The notes under the pieces were generated by a model. It was not told where the DNA came from and made no database searches. It was given only the letters and a program-made list of their open reading frames with translations. From Lachnospiraceae bacterium (lineage in GTDB: Bacteria; Bacillota; Clostridia; Lachnospirales; Lachnospiraceae), in assembly GCA_017623215.1 (NCBI GenBank), contig JAGAPO010000002.1, positions 1 to 37,291 of the forward strand: DNA of 37,291 nt, read 5' to 3'. Below are positions 16,055 to 24,594 of this stretch, one piece after another. Position 1 is the first letter of the stretch, and each line of letters begins with the position of its first letter. Position numbers and translations under genes: made by a program.

Positions 16055-16080
16055 AATACAATACGGATGGGGATGAAGCA

Positions 16081-16854
16081 GTGGCAAAGATCGAGGACGA
16101 TTCGGCTATGAGACGGGTTTATGATCTGATTAAGGAAAGTTTTCAGGGCTGTCAGGAATTTACCACGCAGGAAGTGTACAAAGCTTTTTCTGACATGAAG
16201 AAGAATACTTTATCCTGGTATCTGCATATGCTGGTGCAGAAGAATTACATTAAGAGCATACGGCATGGAGTGTACGGCTTTTATCAGCATGAGGATACGA
16301 TTTACTATGAGCAGATGCAAAGAAGCTCACGGGAAGCGTATGATCTGATGAGACAGAGCGGGCTTGGTTTCTATTTGTCCGGCTGGGACGGGCTCTTGAC
16401 GGAGAAGCTGAATCCGGCCGCATATCCGATTATTATGGTAGTAGAACGGGGCTGTATGTACGATGTGGTTCAGTATCTGACGGACAATGAATTCCGGGTC
16501 TATCATGACGGAAGGGAAACGCTGGGGGACGAGAGCACTCCGGATGATCGGAAGGTGCTTCTGATGAGAGGAAGCAACATGGATTTCGGAGAATACGGCG
16601 TCGCCTGTGCGGAGAAGGGCTTTGCGGACTTATACTATGCGGTGACGAGGATGGGATATCCGACGGCCTCCGAACAGCTTGTCGAGATGCAGTTTGACTT
16701 TCTCAAACGGGGAATTATGTCGGTTGCAAGGCTGAAGGATTCCGCAAAAGAGCTCGGAATTAAGACGGAATTCGAATTCATGCTTCAGATGGCGCTTTTG
16801 CCCGATGAAGCAGCGAATTTCTTTATTCACGGACTGATGTCGGAGAGGGCATGA
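16081..16854 (+). CDS. AbiEi-like winged-helix protein (orphan, DUF6577-like)
   Basis: A 257-residue protein. Its N-terminal ~65 residues form a winged helix-turn-helix (TTQEVYKAFSDMKKNTLSWYLHMLVQKNYIKSIRHGVYGFY) like that of AbiEi-type antitoxins. The rest resembles the AbiEi effector region: GFYLSGWDGLLTE, IIMVVERGCMYDVVQYL, and VARLKDSAKELGIKTEFEFM near the end. AbiEi proteins repress their own operon and neutralise an AbiEii nucleotidyltransferase toxin. Here no such toxin gene follows, because a terminator and queT on the other strand come next. The start is GTG at 16081 with a G-rich ribosome site at 16066-16072. Family assignment is moderate. Confidence 0.6.
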   Translation: MAKIEDDSAMRRVYDLIKESFQGCQEFTTQEVYKAFSDMKKNTLSWYLHMLVQKNYIKSIRHGVYGFYQHEDTIYYEQMQRSSREAYDLMRQSGLGFYLSGWDGLLTEKLNPAAYPIIMVVERGCMYDVVQYLTDNEFRVYHDGRETLGDESTPDDRKVLLMRGSNMDFGEYGVACAEKGFADLYYAVTRMGYPTASEQLVEMQFDFLKRGIMSVARLKDSAKELGIKTEFEFMLQMALLPDEAANFFIHGLMSERA

Positions 16855-16922
16855 AGCTTTGGAGAAGATACAGGGATAACGGGCTGTCATAATAGAAACT
16901 GTCATAAGAATATAAGAATGTG

Positions 16923-16968
16923 AAAAGCCTGGAGGCGTTGGACCTTATCAACGTCTTCAGGCTTTTTT
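16923..16968. terminator. bidirectional terminator between convergent genes
   Basis: AAAAGCCTGGAGGCGTTG (16923-16940) pairs with CAACGTCTTCAGGCTTTT (16949-16966), with two G-T pairs, around an 8-nt loop. TTTTTT closes the plus strand and a TTTT run closes the minus strand. It serves both the AbiEi-like gene and queT. Confidence 0.85.
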
Positions 16969-16986
16969 GGATCGAAGGGCTATTAT

Positions 16987-17475
16987 TCAGGCTTTGTACG
17001 GATTCCAGCTGATTCCGCGGCAGGACTTAAGAAATGTCAGCAGGATCAGTCCGAGCACGCCGCAGGAAATTACTTCTCCGAGGCCGACCGTCGCCATCAT
17101 GAACGGAATCGAGAACGGCAGCTCATAGGCATACTTTAACACCCAGGGAATGATAATTACGTTGGAAAGAATGGGGGGCAGGGGAACCAGATATTTATTC
17201 CGGCGCACCGCGTAGGAACCGGCTGCTCCGATTAAGGTTGCGAGGGTTCCGAATATCAGATCCATAACATTGCCTCCGCCGATAAGATTACCGAGGAAAC
17301 AGCCAATGGCAACACCCGGAATTGCAGCCGGAGTAAAGAACGGCAGAATCGTGAGGGCCTCCGCGATGCGGACCTGAACTTCTCCGAACGATAACGGCTG
17401 GAACAGCAGGATCAGCACAACATAAATAGCCGCGATGACAGCGGCCTGTGCGAGGTAGAACGTTTTCTTTTTCAT
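16987..17475 (-). CDS. queT: QueT-family queuosine-precursor ECF transporter S component
   Basis: A 162-residue integral membrane protein with about five hydrophobic helices. The sequence LAQAAVIAAIYVVLILLFQP, then FGEVQVRIAEALTILPFFTPAAIPGVAIGCFLGNLIGG and LGEVISC, is typical of QueT (COG4708). QueT is the substrate-binding subunit of an ECF transporter for preQ0/preQ1 and related queuosine precursors. The shared energising module (EcfA1/A2/T) is not in this window. The assignment is strongly backed by a preQ1-I riboswitch in its leader. Confidence 0.92.
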   Translation of the reverse strand: MKKKTFYLAQAAVIAAIYVVLILLFQPLSFGEVQVRIAEALTILPFFTPAAIPGVAIGCFLGNLIGGGNVMDLIFGTLATLIGAAGSYAVRRNKYLVPLPPILSNVIIIPWVLKYAYELPFSIPFMMATVGLGEVISCGVLGLILLTFLKSCRGISWNPYKA

Positions 17476-17483
17476 AGTATAAA

Positions 17484-17530
17484 TCTCCTTTAGTTTTGTT
17501 TTAGGTCAGGAAGGTCTCGAACTGACCGAT
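17484..17530 (-). promoter_or_regulatory. preQ1-I riboswitch controlling queT
   Basis: Reading the minus strand: stem arm GGTCAG (17527-17522), loop TTCGAGACCTTC, arm CTGACC, then an A-rich tail (TAAAACAAAACTAAAGGAG) that contains the ribosome binding site. This matches preQ1 class I aptamers, where the tail inserts into the P1 groove and forms a pseudoknot with the loop. Overlap of the tail with the GGAG suggests translational control: ligand binding would hide the ribosome site. It is known that preQ1 riboswitches commonly precede QueT genes. Confidence 0.82.
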
Positions 17531-17575
17531 ATTATGCCCGGAAATGCATCTGTTAAGCGGCATTCGGACTGGATT

Positions 17576-17604
17576 ACTATAACACAGCTGCGCACAAAAT
17601 GCAA
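17576..17604 (-). promoter_or_regulatory. promoter of queT
   Basis: TTGCAT (17599-17604) and TATAGT (17576-17581) on the minus strand have a 17-base spacer. Transcription would start near 17569, about 40 nt before the riboswitch stem. Confidence 0.6.
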
Positions 17605-17823
17605 GCCGTACCCAATTCTTACCCCGCTTTTTCAAAAACAATGAAATAATCGGCAGCAGAAAAGTTTAGAGCTTACGGGAATACGCTACAGAACGGAAAA
17701 AGAACAAAGTACAAATAACTTGGCATTTCGTCCATGGTAATTGAGGGGAACGTATGATAAAATGTAAGCAAATCAGCTATTTTACCGGCGCAGCGCCGGA
17801 AGCTTATTGCGAGGAGGAGTTTT

Positions 17824-19149
17824 ATGAATGGGAAGAAACCCTGGGAGGCAGGCCGGCTAACGGTCAGTGAGAACGGAAGATACCTGAAGAACGGCGATGC
17901 TCCATTTTTCTGGCTTGGTGATACCGCCTGGCTGTTATTTCATGAGCTGACAATGGAAGAGACGAAGAATTATTTTAGAAATCGTCTGGAAAAAGGCTTC
18001 ACGATTATTCTGTCCGATTTTACCCATGGAGCGGCTCAGAAGAATCGAACCGGTTCCTGCGCACTTATTGACGGGGATTTTGCAAGACCGGACACGAGCG
18101 GGGATTTCTGGGATCATATCGACGAAGTGATATCGCTGGCGCGCGATATGGGGCTGTACATGGGGATTCTGCCTGCCTGGGGCAGCGCTGCGGTGAAGCC
18201 GGGAACGCTGAATATGGACAATGTAGAGGCTTATGTGGATTTCGTTGCGAAGCGCTATGGAGCGTATGAGAATCTTGTCTGGATCGTAGGCGGAGATGTG
18301 CGCGGCGACGTGAATGAGGCGGTATTCAACCGGATGGGCGAGCTGTTAAAGGAGAAGATGCCGGACAAGCTGGTGGGGTATCATCCGTTCGGGAGAACGT
18401 CCTCGACCGAGTGGTTCTGCGGCAAGGACTGGCTGGATTTCCATATGTTCCAGTCCGGACATCGCAGATATGATCAGATGAAGCTGAATGCGTGGGACGA
18501 TAATGTTCCGAAGGAAAATTGGTTCGGCGAGGATAACTGGAAATATGTCTTCCGGGATCAGCAGCGTGAGCCGAATAAGCCGACGATTGACGGAGAGCCC
18601 TCGTACGAGCATGTCCTTCAGGGGCTTCATGATGAGACGCAGCCCTACTGGCAGGCACGGGATGTAAGGCGCTATGCGTATTGGCCGGTATTCGCGGGAG
18701 CATTTGGCCATACCTACGGGGATAATTCGATTATGCAGTTCCATAAGGACAAGAGTAAGAAGGGTGCGTTCGGAGCAAAGGATACGTGGATGGAAGCACT
18801 GCATCATCCGGGTTCGGGGCAGATGAAGCATCTGAAGGAGCTGATTACTTCGGTTGATTACCAGAGCGGCAAGGCGCGCGACGAGCTGGTGATTCGCGGA
18901 CAGGGAGAACAGTACGAGAGAAAGGCGGTATTTGCGGGAGAGGATTATCTCTTCTGCTATGATTACGCAGGAACGGAATTCGTATTGAATCTGAAGCCAT
19001 ACACCGGCAAAAAGCTGGATGCGTACTGGTTCGATCCGGAGTCCGGAATCTACAGTTATATTGAGACGATTGAAGGCGGCTCTGCGTATGCGGCAATGCC
19101 TTCGAAGAAAGCGGATACCGACTGGGTATTAGTGCTCAAGGCACAGTAA
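17824..19149 (+). CDS. apiosidase-like glycoside hydrolase (DUF4038, GH140-like)
   Basis: A 441-residue (beta/alpha)8-type hydrolase. The opening NGRYLKNGDAPFFWLGDTAW and the DTAWLLFHELTMEE segment are the DUF4038 signature. Candidate catalytic acids lie in WIVGGDVRGD and DGEPSYE. A C-terminal beta-sandwich of about 90 residues (from FAGEDYLFCYDYAGTEF) resembles the putative collagen-binding domain that often ends these proteins. Characterised GH140 members release D-apiose from rhamnogalacturonan II. There is no signal peptide, so an intracellular role on imported oligosaccharides is likely. GAGGAGG lies upstream of the ATG. It is convergent with the glucuronate operon. Confidence 0.82.
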   Translation: MNGKKPWEAGRLTVSENGRYLKNGDAPFFWLGDTAWLLFHELTMEETKNYFRNRLEKGFTIILSDFTHGAAQKNRTGSCALIDGDFARPDTSGDFWDHIDEVISLARDMGLYMGILPAWGSAAVKPGTLNMDNVEAYVDFVAKRYGAYENLVWIVGGDVRGDVNEAVFNRMGELLKEKMPDKLVGYHPFGRTSSTEWFCGKDWLDFHMFQSGHRRYDQMKLNAWDDNVPKENWFGEDNWKYVFRDQQREPNKPTIDGEPSYEHVLQGLHDETQPYWQARDVRRYAYWPVFAGAFGHTYGDNSIMQFHKDKSKKGAFGAKDTWMEALHHPGSGQMKHLKELITSVDYQSGKARDELVIRGQGEQYERKAVFAGEDYLFCYDYAGTEFVLNLKPYTGKKLDAYWFDPESGIYSYIETIEGGSAYAAMPSKKADTDWVLVLKAQ

Positions 19150-19220
19150 CCGCATGTGCATCTGCGGCGGCTGTCTTGACCGCTTTGACGCTCTGGTATA
19201 CGATATTCGGACCGTATAAT

Positions 19221-19883
19221 TTATAAAATGCCGAATTTTTTGAATGCTTCCGTCGCAGACATCCCTTCTTCGATTGCCTTGCGGACGAGTTTTTCTCCGG
19301 CGGCCTTTTCCAGCGCCTTTTCGATGACTTCCTCGTGTACCTGTCTTGGAATAATCAGGACACCGTCGATATCGCCGAATACGATATCACCATCCTGAAT
19401 TGTCACCTGTCCGATTTCAATCGGGCAACGGAAGTCTACGACATTTGTCCGGATGCTGGAATCCTGCGCATAGCAGCCGCGGCTGAATACGGGAAAATTC
19501 TGGGATAAGACCTGCGGAGTATCTCGATGCCATCCGTCTAAAACGGCGCCGACCGCACCGCGCATTTTCGCAGTCGCGGTTAAAAGCTCTCCCCACAGGG
19601 CGCTGTTGTGAGCACCGGTCGCAAGGTAGATTTCGTTGGGCTGCAGCTGGTCCAGCGCCTCTGTCAGCAGGCCGAACGGCTTTTTTTGAGCGCTGAATAC
19701 ATCATATTCCAATATGGTGCAGGCTTTTCCGGCAAGTTTCATCTCGTCACGCAAAGGGCGGATGTACTGAGGAAGGAACTGATGGGAGTATCCCATCGCG
19801 TCCAGAATATCACCGACTACAGGGGTGTAAAGCTTTTCCTTCATTAATTCGAACATTTCACGTTCTGAATTCCACAATTTCAT
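19221..19883 (-). CDS. RraA-family protein (aldolase/decarboxylase-like)
   Basis: A 220-residue RraA/MenG-like protein. Typical segments are [13 protein letters not shown] at the N-terminus, [24 protein letters not shown] (the G-x-DG-x-RD-type metal/substrate motif, here DGWHRD), and [17 protein letters not shown]. Family members include 4-hydroxy-4-methyl-2-oxoglutarate aldolases and oxaloacetate decarboxylases, and the name RraA comes from the RNase E inhibitor. At the end of a glucuronate operon it could be a pyruvate aldolase or decarboxylase acting on a keto-deoxy acid, but this is inference. The start is ATG 19883 with GGAG upstream; a longer frame from 19919 has no ribosome site. It lies 103 nt after the GH3-HAD gene. 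Confidence 0.8.
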   Translation of the reverse strand: MKLWNSEREMFELMKEKLYTPVVGDILDAMGYSHQFLPQYIRPLRDEMKLAGKACTILEYDVFSAQKKPFGLLTEALDQLQPNEIYLATGAHNSALWGELLTATAKMRGAVGAVLDGWHRDTPQVLSQNFPVFSRGCYAQDSSIRTNVVDFRCPIEIGQVTIQDGDIVFGDIDGVLIIPRQVHEEVIEKALEKAAGEKLVRKAIEEGMSATEAFKKFGIL

Positions 19884-19986
19884 ATATAATCTCCATTCCT
19901 GCCGGCGTCCCGGGTTCACGGGCCGCCGGCATAAAGTCTGTCAAATCGAGCTGTGCCCGATTATGAAAAGCAGCGCGGCAGTATGG

Positions 19987-22254
19987 TTAAAAGGTTGTGT
20001 ATAGGAGCAGATCGGCGAAGCCGGAAAGGGAATAATCCGCAAGCCCGGATTTTGCCGCATCACCGATCGCCGCACAGTCCATGCCTCCTGCCTTTGCCGC
20101 CTGAACGCCCGCAGAGGCATCTTCTACGACGAGGCATTTTCCGGCAGGAACTCCAAGTATGTCCGCAGCTTTTAAGAAGACCTCCGGATCGGGCTTGGAG
20201 CGCGAGATATTGTTTCCGTCCGATACCGCATCGAAATACCCGGAAAGACCGATTTGGTTCAGAATCAGCCCTGTATTCCTGCTGGAAGAGCCGATTGCGA
20301 GCTTGAACCTGCGAGATCGCAGTTCGTCAAGCGTTTTTCGTACTTCGGGACTCAGATCATCGGGGGTCATGGTCTGCAAAAGGCTGCGGTAGCGATCATT
20401 TTTCTTCTGCATATAGAAGAGCTCTTCTTCTTCACTCAGGGTTCTTCCGGCTGTGCTCAGGATGATGCGTAAGCTCTCCAGACGGCTGACTCCGCGCAGG
20501 CGGTTGTTGATAGTCTCATCAAAATAGATTCCAAGCTCATCCGCAATTTCTTTCCAGGCAAGATAATGATACCGATCCGTGAAGCAAATGACACCGTCTA
20601 AGTCGAAGATTACGGCGGTGTATCGGGGGGCAGAAGGTTGGGCCGGAGGCTTTGGAGCTTCGGGAAAGGCAATCGGAAGCGTTCCGACAGCCTGCCGCTT
20701 TCCGGCGAGAATAAGTGCCGTGTATTTCTGGCAGAGCGCCCCGTCAAAGCCGAATAAGATTCTCGGGCAGTCGAGATATTCTCTCGCGGCGTATGGATTG
20801 CCGAATTGCAGAATTGCCGAGAGCTTGGCGTGAAGCCCTTTCATCAGCGCGATCATTCGTTTTGTGGAATCGCTGGAGCCGGCGTAGCTGAGGGTATAGC
20901 CATTCAGTACCATAACAACGCTGGTATGGGACAGAGCCGCGGCGAGCGCAGCCTCAAGCTCGAATTTGCCGGGATACGCCTGGATATGTCGGAATTCTGA
21001 GTTCGGGAATAATTCTTTCAGCTCTTTCTCGCAGGAATCGACGCCGGAAGGCTCCTGGAGAATTTTCCCGGTTGCGGGATCCGGATACAGATTGCCCTGC
21101 TGAATCAGGAAGAGATGGCGGGCATCGGGATCGATGGAGGCGCCCGAGACGCCGTTTAATCGAACCGCGATCGATCGTGCTGCCATATCGGAGGCAAGCG
21201 CAAGCTCCCGTGCGCCAACCGGCTTTGCCGGCTTTCGACCGGTATCGGATATGGTAAGCTTCTGTGCCGCGATGACGCGATCGACCGCTGCGTTGATCGC
21301 AGCCTCGGATATAAGCCCCTCCGAATACGCCTCCTTCAGCCATTGATACGACCGGATAACGCTTGTACGATAATCGCACAGAATCATATCGTTACCGGCG
21401 GCCATCGCAAGCTTATGGGAATTGGCAAGGCCGTATCGGCCGGTCAGACCGACCATCGCGAGGGAATCCGTTATAATAAGACCGTCAAATCCGGCATTTC
21501 GAAGAAGCCCGATTAGCTTCCTGGAAAGACTTGCCGGATATTCGGGATCAATCTTTGGAACCATGATATGTCCTGTCATGACGCCGGACATTGCGTGCTC
21601 CCTCGCGCAGACGAGATAAGGATACAGCTCACGGTCAAGCAGCTCCTTCTCATCGGAATCAAGCACCACCATGTCAATGTGAGAATCCACCGGAGAAGCG
21701 CCGAAGCCGGGATAATGCTTCCCGGTTACGACGAAGCCTTCGGACTGATAGCCGTCAATCACGCGTCCGGCTATCTTTGCGACCTGTTCCTTGGAAGCAC
21801 CGAAGGTGCGCTGCCCCTGGCAGCTGGAGAGCGGATTCATTCCGATATCGAGGAGCGGGCCAAATACCAGATTATAGCCGTCCTGTTTAGCCTCTCTTGC
21901 CGTAATGGAGCCGAATTCATATGCCAAATCGGAATCATTGGCGCTTGAGAGTGCCATCGGGGATGGAAGAGTTACCTGGCCTTCTCCGTAGCCGTTTTCC
22001 ATATCCTCGCAGATAAGAATCGGATAATCGGCAATTTCCTTAATCTGGCGAACCATTGCTTTCACCTTTTCACTATCCATTGGGAAGGCGGGTCTGGAAT
22101 CAATCCGGCGGATGTGAATTCCGCCAAGACTGCGGTTCCGGATCAATTCCAGCGTAAACTGCCAGCTCTCTTCGTCCACCGGGGAGCGGGCGATCATCAT
22201 CTGACCAATCTTCTGATCAAGAGTCAGGGAATCCATGTCTAATGCTTTTATCAC
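19987..22254 (-). CDS. GH3 (NagZ-type) hydrolase/phosphorylase fused to a HAD beta-phosphoglucomutase domain
   Basis: One 755-residue protein carries two enzymes. Residues about 10-350 are a GH3 catalytic domain of NagZ type: KHYPGFGASPVDSHIDM supplies the Asp-His acid/base dyad (DSH), and ITDSLAM supplies the nucleophile Asp. A second GH3 domain follows (to about 525), then a Pro-rich linker (EAPKPPAQPSAP). Residues about 543-755 are a HAD phosphomutase: FDLDGVI, YHYLAWKEIADELGI, LRGVSRLESL, the S motif GSSSRN, the K in SKPDP and the acidic VVEDASAGV. This matches beta-phosphoglucomutase. NagZ-type GH3 enzymes can act as phosphorylases, and fusion to a sugar-phosphate mutase favours that here. 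The start is GTG at 22254, five bases after GGAGG; a TTG frame start at 22266 lies within that site. It is the fourth gene of the glucuronate operon. Confidence 0.85.
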   Translation of the reverse strand: MIKALDMDSLTLDQKIGQMMIARSPVDEESWQFTLELIRNRSLGGIHIRRIDSRPAFPMDSEKVKAMVRQIKEIADYPILICEDMENGYGEGQVTLPSPMALSSANDSDLAYEFGSITAREAKQDGYNLVFGPLLDIGMNPLSSCQGQRTFGASKEQVAKIAGRVIDGYQSEGFVVTGKHYPGFGASPVDSHIDMVVLDSDEKELLDRELYPYLVCAREHAMSGVMTGHIMVPKIDPEYPASLSRKLIGLLRNAGFDGLIITDSLAMVGLTGRYGLANSHKLAMAAGNDMILCDYRTSVIRSYQWLKEAYSEGLISEAAINAAVDRVIAAQKLTISDTGRKPAKPVGARELALASDMAARSIAVRLNGVSGASIDPDARHLFLIQQGNLYPDPATGKILQEPSGVDSCEKELKELFPNSEFRHIQAYPGKFELEAALAAALSHTSVVMVLNGYTLSYAGSSDSTKRMIALMKGLHAKLSAILQFGNPYAAREYLDCPRILFGFDGALCQKYTALILAGKRQAVGTLPIAFPEAPKPPAQPSAPRYTAVIFDLDGVICFTDRYHYLAWKEIADELGIYFDETINNRLRGVSRLESLRIILSTAGRTLSEEEELFYMQKKNDRYRSLLQTMTPDDLSPEVRKTLDELRSRRFKLAIGSSSRNTGLILNQIGLSGYFDAVSDGNNISRSKPDPEVFLKAADILGVPAGKCLVVEDASAGVQAAKAGGMDCAAIGDAAKSGLADYSLSGFADLLLYTTF

Positions 22255-22341
22255 AATAACCTCCAATCTTGTTGCAGCTTAACCTACATACCTGCGTCCA
22301 TATCGTTCCATTGGCCGCACGCACAAATTTGCAGCATGAGA

Positions 22342-23739
22342 TTACACATTAAAATATCGCTTCGCATTATAGAAGCAAATATCGCATACGAGCTGCCTGA
22401 GCATCCCTTCATCAGCCGGATACTCTCCGTTCTCGACCCATTTTCCAAGCAGATTGCACAGGATTCTTCGGAAATACTCATGGCGCGGGTAGGAGAGAAA
22501 GCTCCTGCTGTCCGTCAGCATCCCAATAAAACGCCCGAGCAGGCCTTCGTTGGCGAGAACCGTCATCTGTTCCTCCATGCCGTCGCGGTGATCCTGGAAC
22601 CACCAGGCAGTACCCATCTGGATCTTTGAGGGGAAGGAGCTGTCCTGGAAATTCCCTGCCATGGTGGCAAGCACCATATTATCGCGATTATTAATGGAAA
22701 AGAGAACGGTCTTTGGAAGCTGTTCCGTCTCTTCCAGACGGTTCAGGAACGCGGCAAGCGGGACTGCGAGCCGGTGATCGCCGATGGAATCGAAGCCTGT
22801 GGCGATCCCGAGCTTTGCGACCATCCGGGTGTTGCGGGAGCGGATCGGACCCAGGTGAAGCTCCATTACCCAGCCCCTGCGGCTGTATTCGGTTCCAAGC
22901 CACAGAAGAAGAGAGGTCTGATAGGCATCCGCTTCCTCCTGACTTATGGTCTCGCCCGAGAGCGCCTTTTTAAAGATACGTTCGGCCGCTTCCTCCGTAA
23001 CAGGATTCCATGGAAAGCGTTCAAAGCCGTGATCGGCGGCCCGACAGCCGCAGGCGGCGAACTCCTCCATGCGCGTATGTAAAGCATTCTTTAGCCCGGC
23101 AAAGTCTGAAATCGGAACTCCGGCTGCTGCGCTCAGCTCGTCCAGATATTGAGACCAGGAGGGAGACATGATATCGAGCGCGTCATCCGGGCGCATGGCA
23201 GGAAGCACCTGAACGGAGAACTCCTCGCTCGCCAATTTTTGGTGATACTCCAGAGAGAATGCAGGATCCTCCGTCGTGCATAACCCGTAAACATTGGAGG
23301 AGAGAATCAGCTCTCTCGGAGTAAAATGACCTGTGCGGATTGCCTCATTTGCCTCATTCCAGATCTCGTCACAGGTCTCGGGACCCAACACCTTGTGAAT
23401 GTGAAAATACCGCTGCAATTCGAGGTGGGTCCAGTGGTACAGCGGATTCCCGGCGGCGTACGGAAGCGTCTTCGCGTACGCCGCGAACTTATCATAATCG
23501 GAAGCATTGCCGGTGATGGAATCCTCTGGAATTCCGTTTGCGCGCATGGCGCGCCATTTATAATGGTCTCCGCCGAACCAGAGCTGCGAGATAGTTTCCG
23601 GGGAATGGTTCTCATAGATTTCCTTGGCGCTCAGATGGCAGTGATAGTCGAATATCGGCATTGCCTCCGCATAGTTGTGATACAGGCGTTTGGCTGTATC
23701 GTTAGAAAGCATAAAATCCTGATCCATAAATGTACGCAT
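22342..23739 (-). CDS. uxaC: glucuronate/galacturonate isomerase
   Basis: A 465-residue uronate isomerase converting D-glucuronate to D-fructuronate (or D-galacturonate to D-tagaturonate). MPIFDYHCHLS carries the N-terminal metal-site His pair. LWFGGDHYKWRAMRANG, MELHLGPIRSRNTRM and GDHRLA are family landmarks. Length matches the usual ~466. An upstream extension to 23823 is open, but GGAGG 8 nt before ATG 23739 decides the start. It lies between the SDR and GH3-HAD genes. Confidence 0.96.
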   Translation of the reverse strand: MRTFMDQDFMLSNDTAKRLYHNYAEAMPIFDYHCHLSAKEIYENHSPETISQLWFGGDHYKWRAMRANGIPEDSITGNASDYDKFAAYAKTLPYAAGNPLYHWTHLELQRYFHIHKVLGPETCDEIWNEANEAIRTGHFTPRELILSSNVYGLCTTEDPAFSLEYHQKLASEEFSVQVLPAMRPDDALDIMSPSWSQYLDELSAAAGVPISDFAGLKNALHTRMEEFAACGCRAADHGFERFPWNPVTEEAAERIFKKALSGETISQEEADAYQTSLLLWLGTEYSRRGWVMELHLGPIRSRNTRMVAKLGIATGFDSIGDHRLAVPLAAFLNRLEETEQLPKTVLFSINNRDNMVLATMAGNFQDSSFPSKIQMGTAWWFQDHRDGMEEQMTVLANEGLLGRFIGMLTDSRSFLSYPRHEYFRRILCNLLGKWVENGEYPADEGMLRQLVCDICFYNAKRYFNV

Positions 23740-23804
23740 CCTTGTGACCTCCGTTTCTGTCCGCGCTCCGTGCGTTTGGATCGCGGGTGCATGTCTCGTG
23801 CGGG

Positions 23805-24575
23805 TCAGAAGCCGACTGCGCATCCGCCGTCGACCAAAAGCGCGGTTCCGGTAACGAAACGGGATGCGCTGCCCGCCAGGTAGACGGCAGCCCAGCCGAT
23901 ATCCTCGGGGGAACCATAGCAGCCCATTGGTGTGTGTCCCAGAATCTTGGCCTGCCTTGGCGGGTCCTGTTCAACGGCCTGACGGAACATGGGAGATTCG
24001 ATGAAGCCGGGAACAATTGCGTTCACACGAATATGGTCCTTTGCAACCTCGCCGGATATGGTTTTGACCAGACCCAGCACAGCGGCCTTGGCGGCGGAAT
24101 ACGCCGTAACGTTCGTAAGGCCGATGTAAGCGGACATCGAGGATATGAAAATGATGCTTCCGCCGCCGTGCTCTCTCATATGCGGAATTGCCGCCTGAGT
24201 AAGCGCATATGCGCCGAGCAGATGCACATCCAGAACCGTCTGCAGATTCTCAATAGTAACCTCCTCAATTGGCTTTTTGCAGTGAACGCCCGCGTTATTA
24301 ATCAGGATATCAAGATGCCCGTATTCTTTTATAATTTCATGGATTACCGCGCCTGCTAAGGCTGTGTCAGTCACATTGTGCTCCAGGGCGGATACATTCG
24401 GGCCGAGCTTTGCGCAGGTCTCCAAAAGGACCTCCTTCCGGCGGCCCGATATGATGACATGAGCACCCGCCGCAGCGAGACACTCAGCCATTGCGGCACC
24501 AAGTCCGGTTCCGCCTCCGGTTATGAGGGCAACCTGGCCCTCAAGCCCGAAGGCGTCTGTCATTTTTTGATTCAT
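23805..24575 (-). CDS. uxuB: SDR-family dehydrogenase, probable D-mannonate oxidoreductase (B. subtilis UxuB type)
   Basis: A 256-residue short-chain dehydrogenase. The Rossmann motif TGGGTGLGAAMAECLA binds NAD(P), NNAG is present, and the catalytic triad is ISSMSAYIGL...YSAAK (Ser, Tyr, Lys). The C-terminal YLAGSASRFVTGTALLVDGG is typical. Lying between uxuA and uxaC, it fills the missing step: fructuronate to mannonate. In Bacillus subtilis UxuB (YjmF) is also an SDR rather than the long-chain enzyme of E. coli. A gluconate 5-dehydrogenase-type activity is the main alternative. The start is ATG 24575 after GGAGG; it lies 19 nt behind uxuA. Confidence 0.82.
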   Translation of the reverse strand: MNQKMTDAFGLEGQVALITGGGTGLGAAMAECLAAAGAHVIISGRRKEVLLETCAKLGPNVSALEHNVTDTALAGAVIHEIIKEYGHLDILINNAGVHCKKPIEEVTIENLQTVLDVHLLGAYALTQAAIPHMREHGGGSIIFISSMSAYIGLTNVTAYSAAKAAVLGLVKTISGEVAKDHIRVNAIVPGFIESPMFRQAVEQDPPRQAKILGHTPMGCYGSPEDIGWAAVYLAGSASRFVTGTALLVDGGCAVGF

Positions 24576-24594
24576 TATGTAATAGCCTCCATTT

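Noticed and set aside
23326..23883. 185-codon plus-strand frame across uxaC
   Set aside because: Antisense shadow without domain or ribosome site; uxaC is clear on the other strand.
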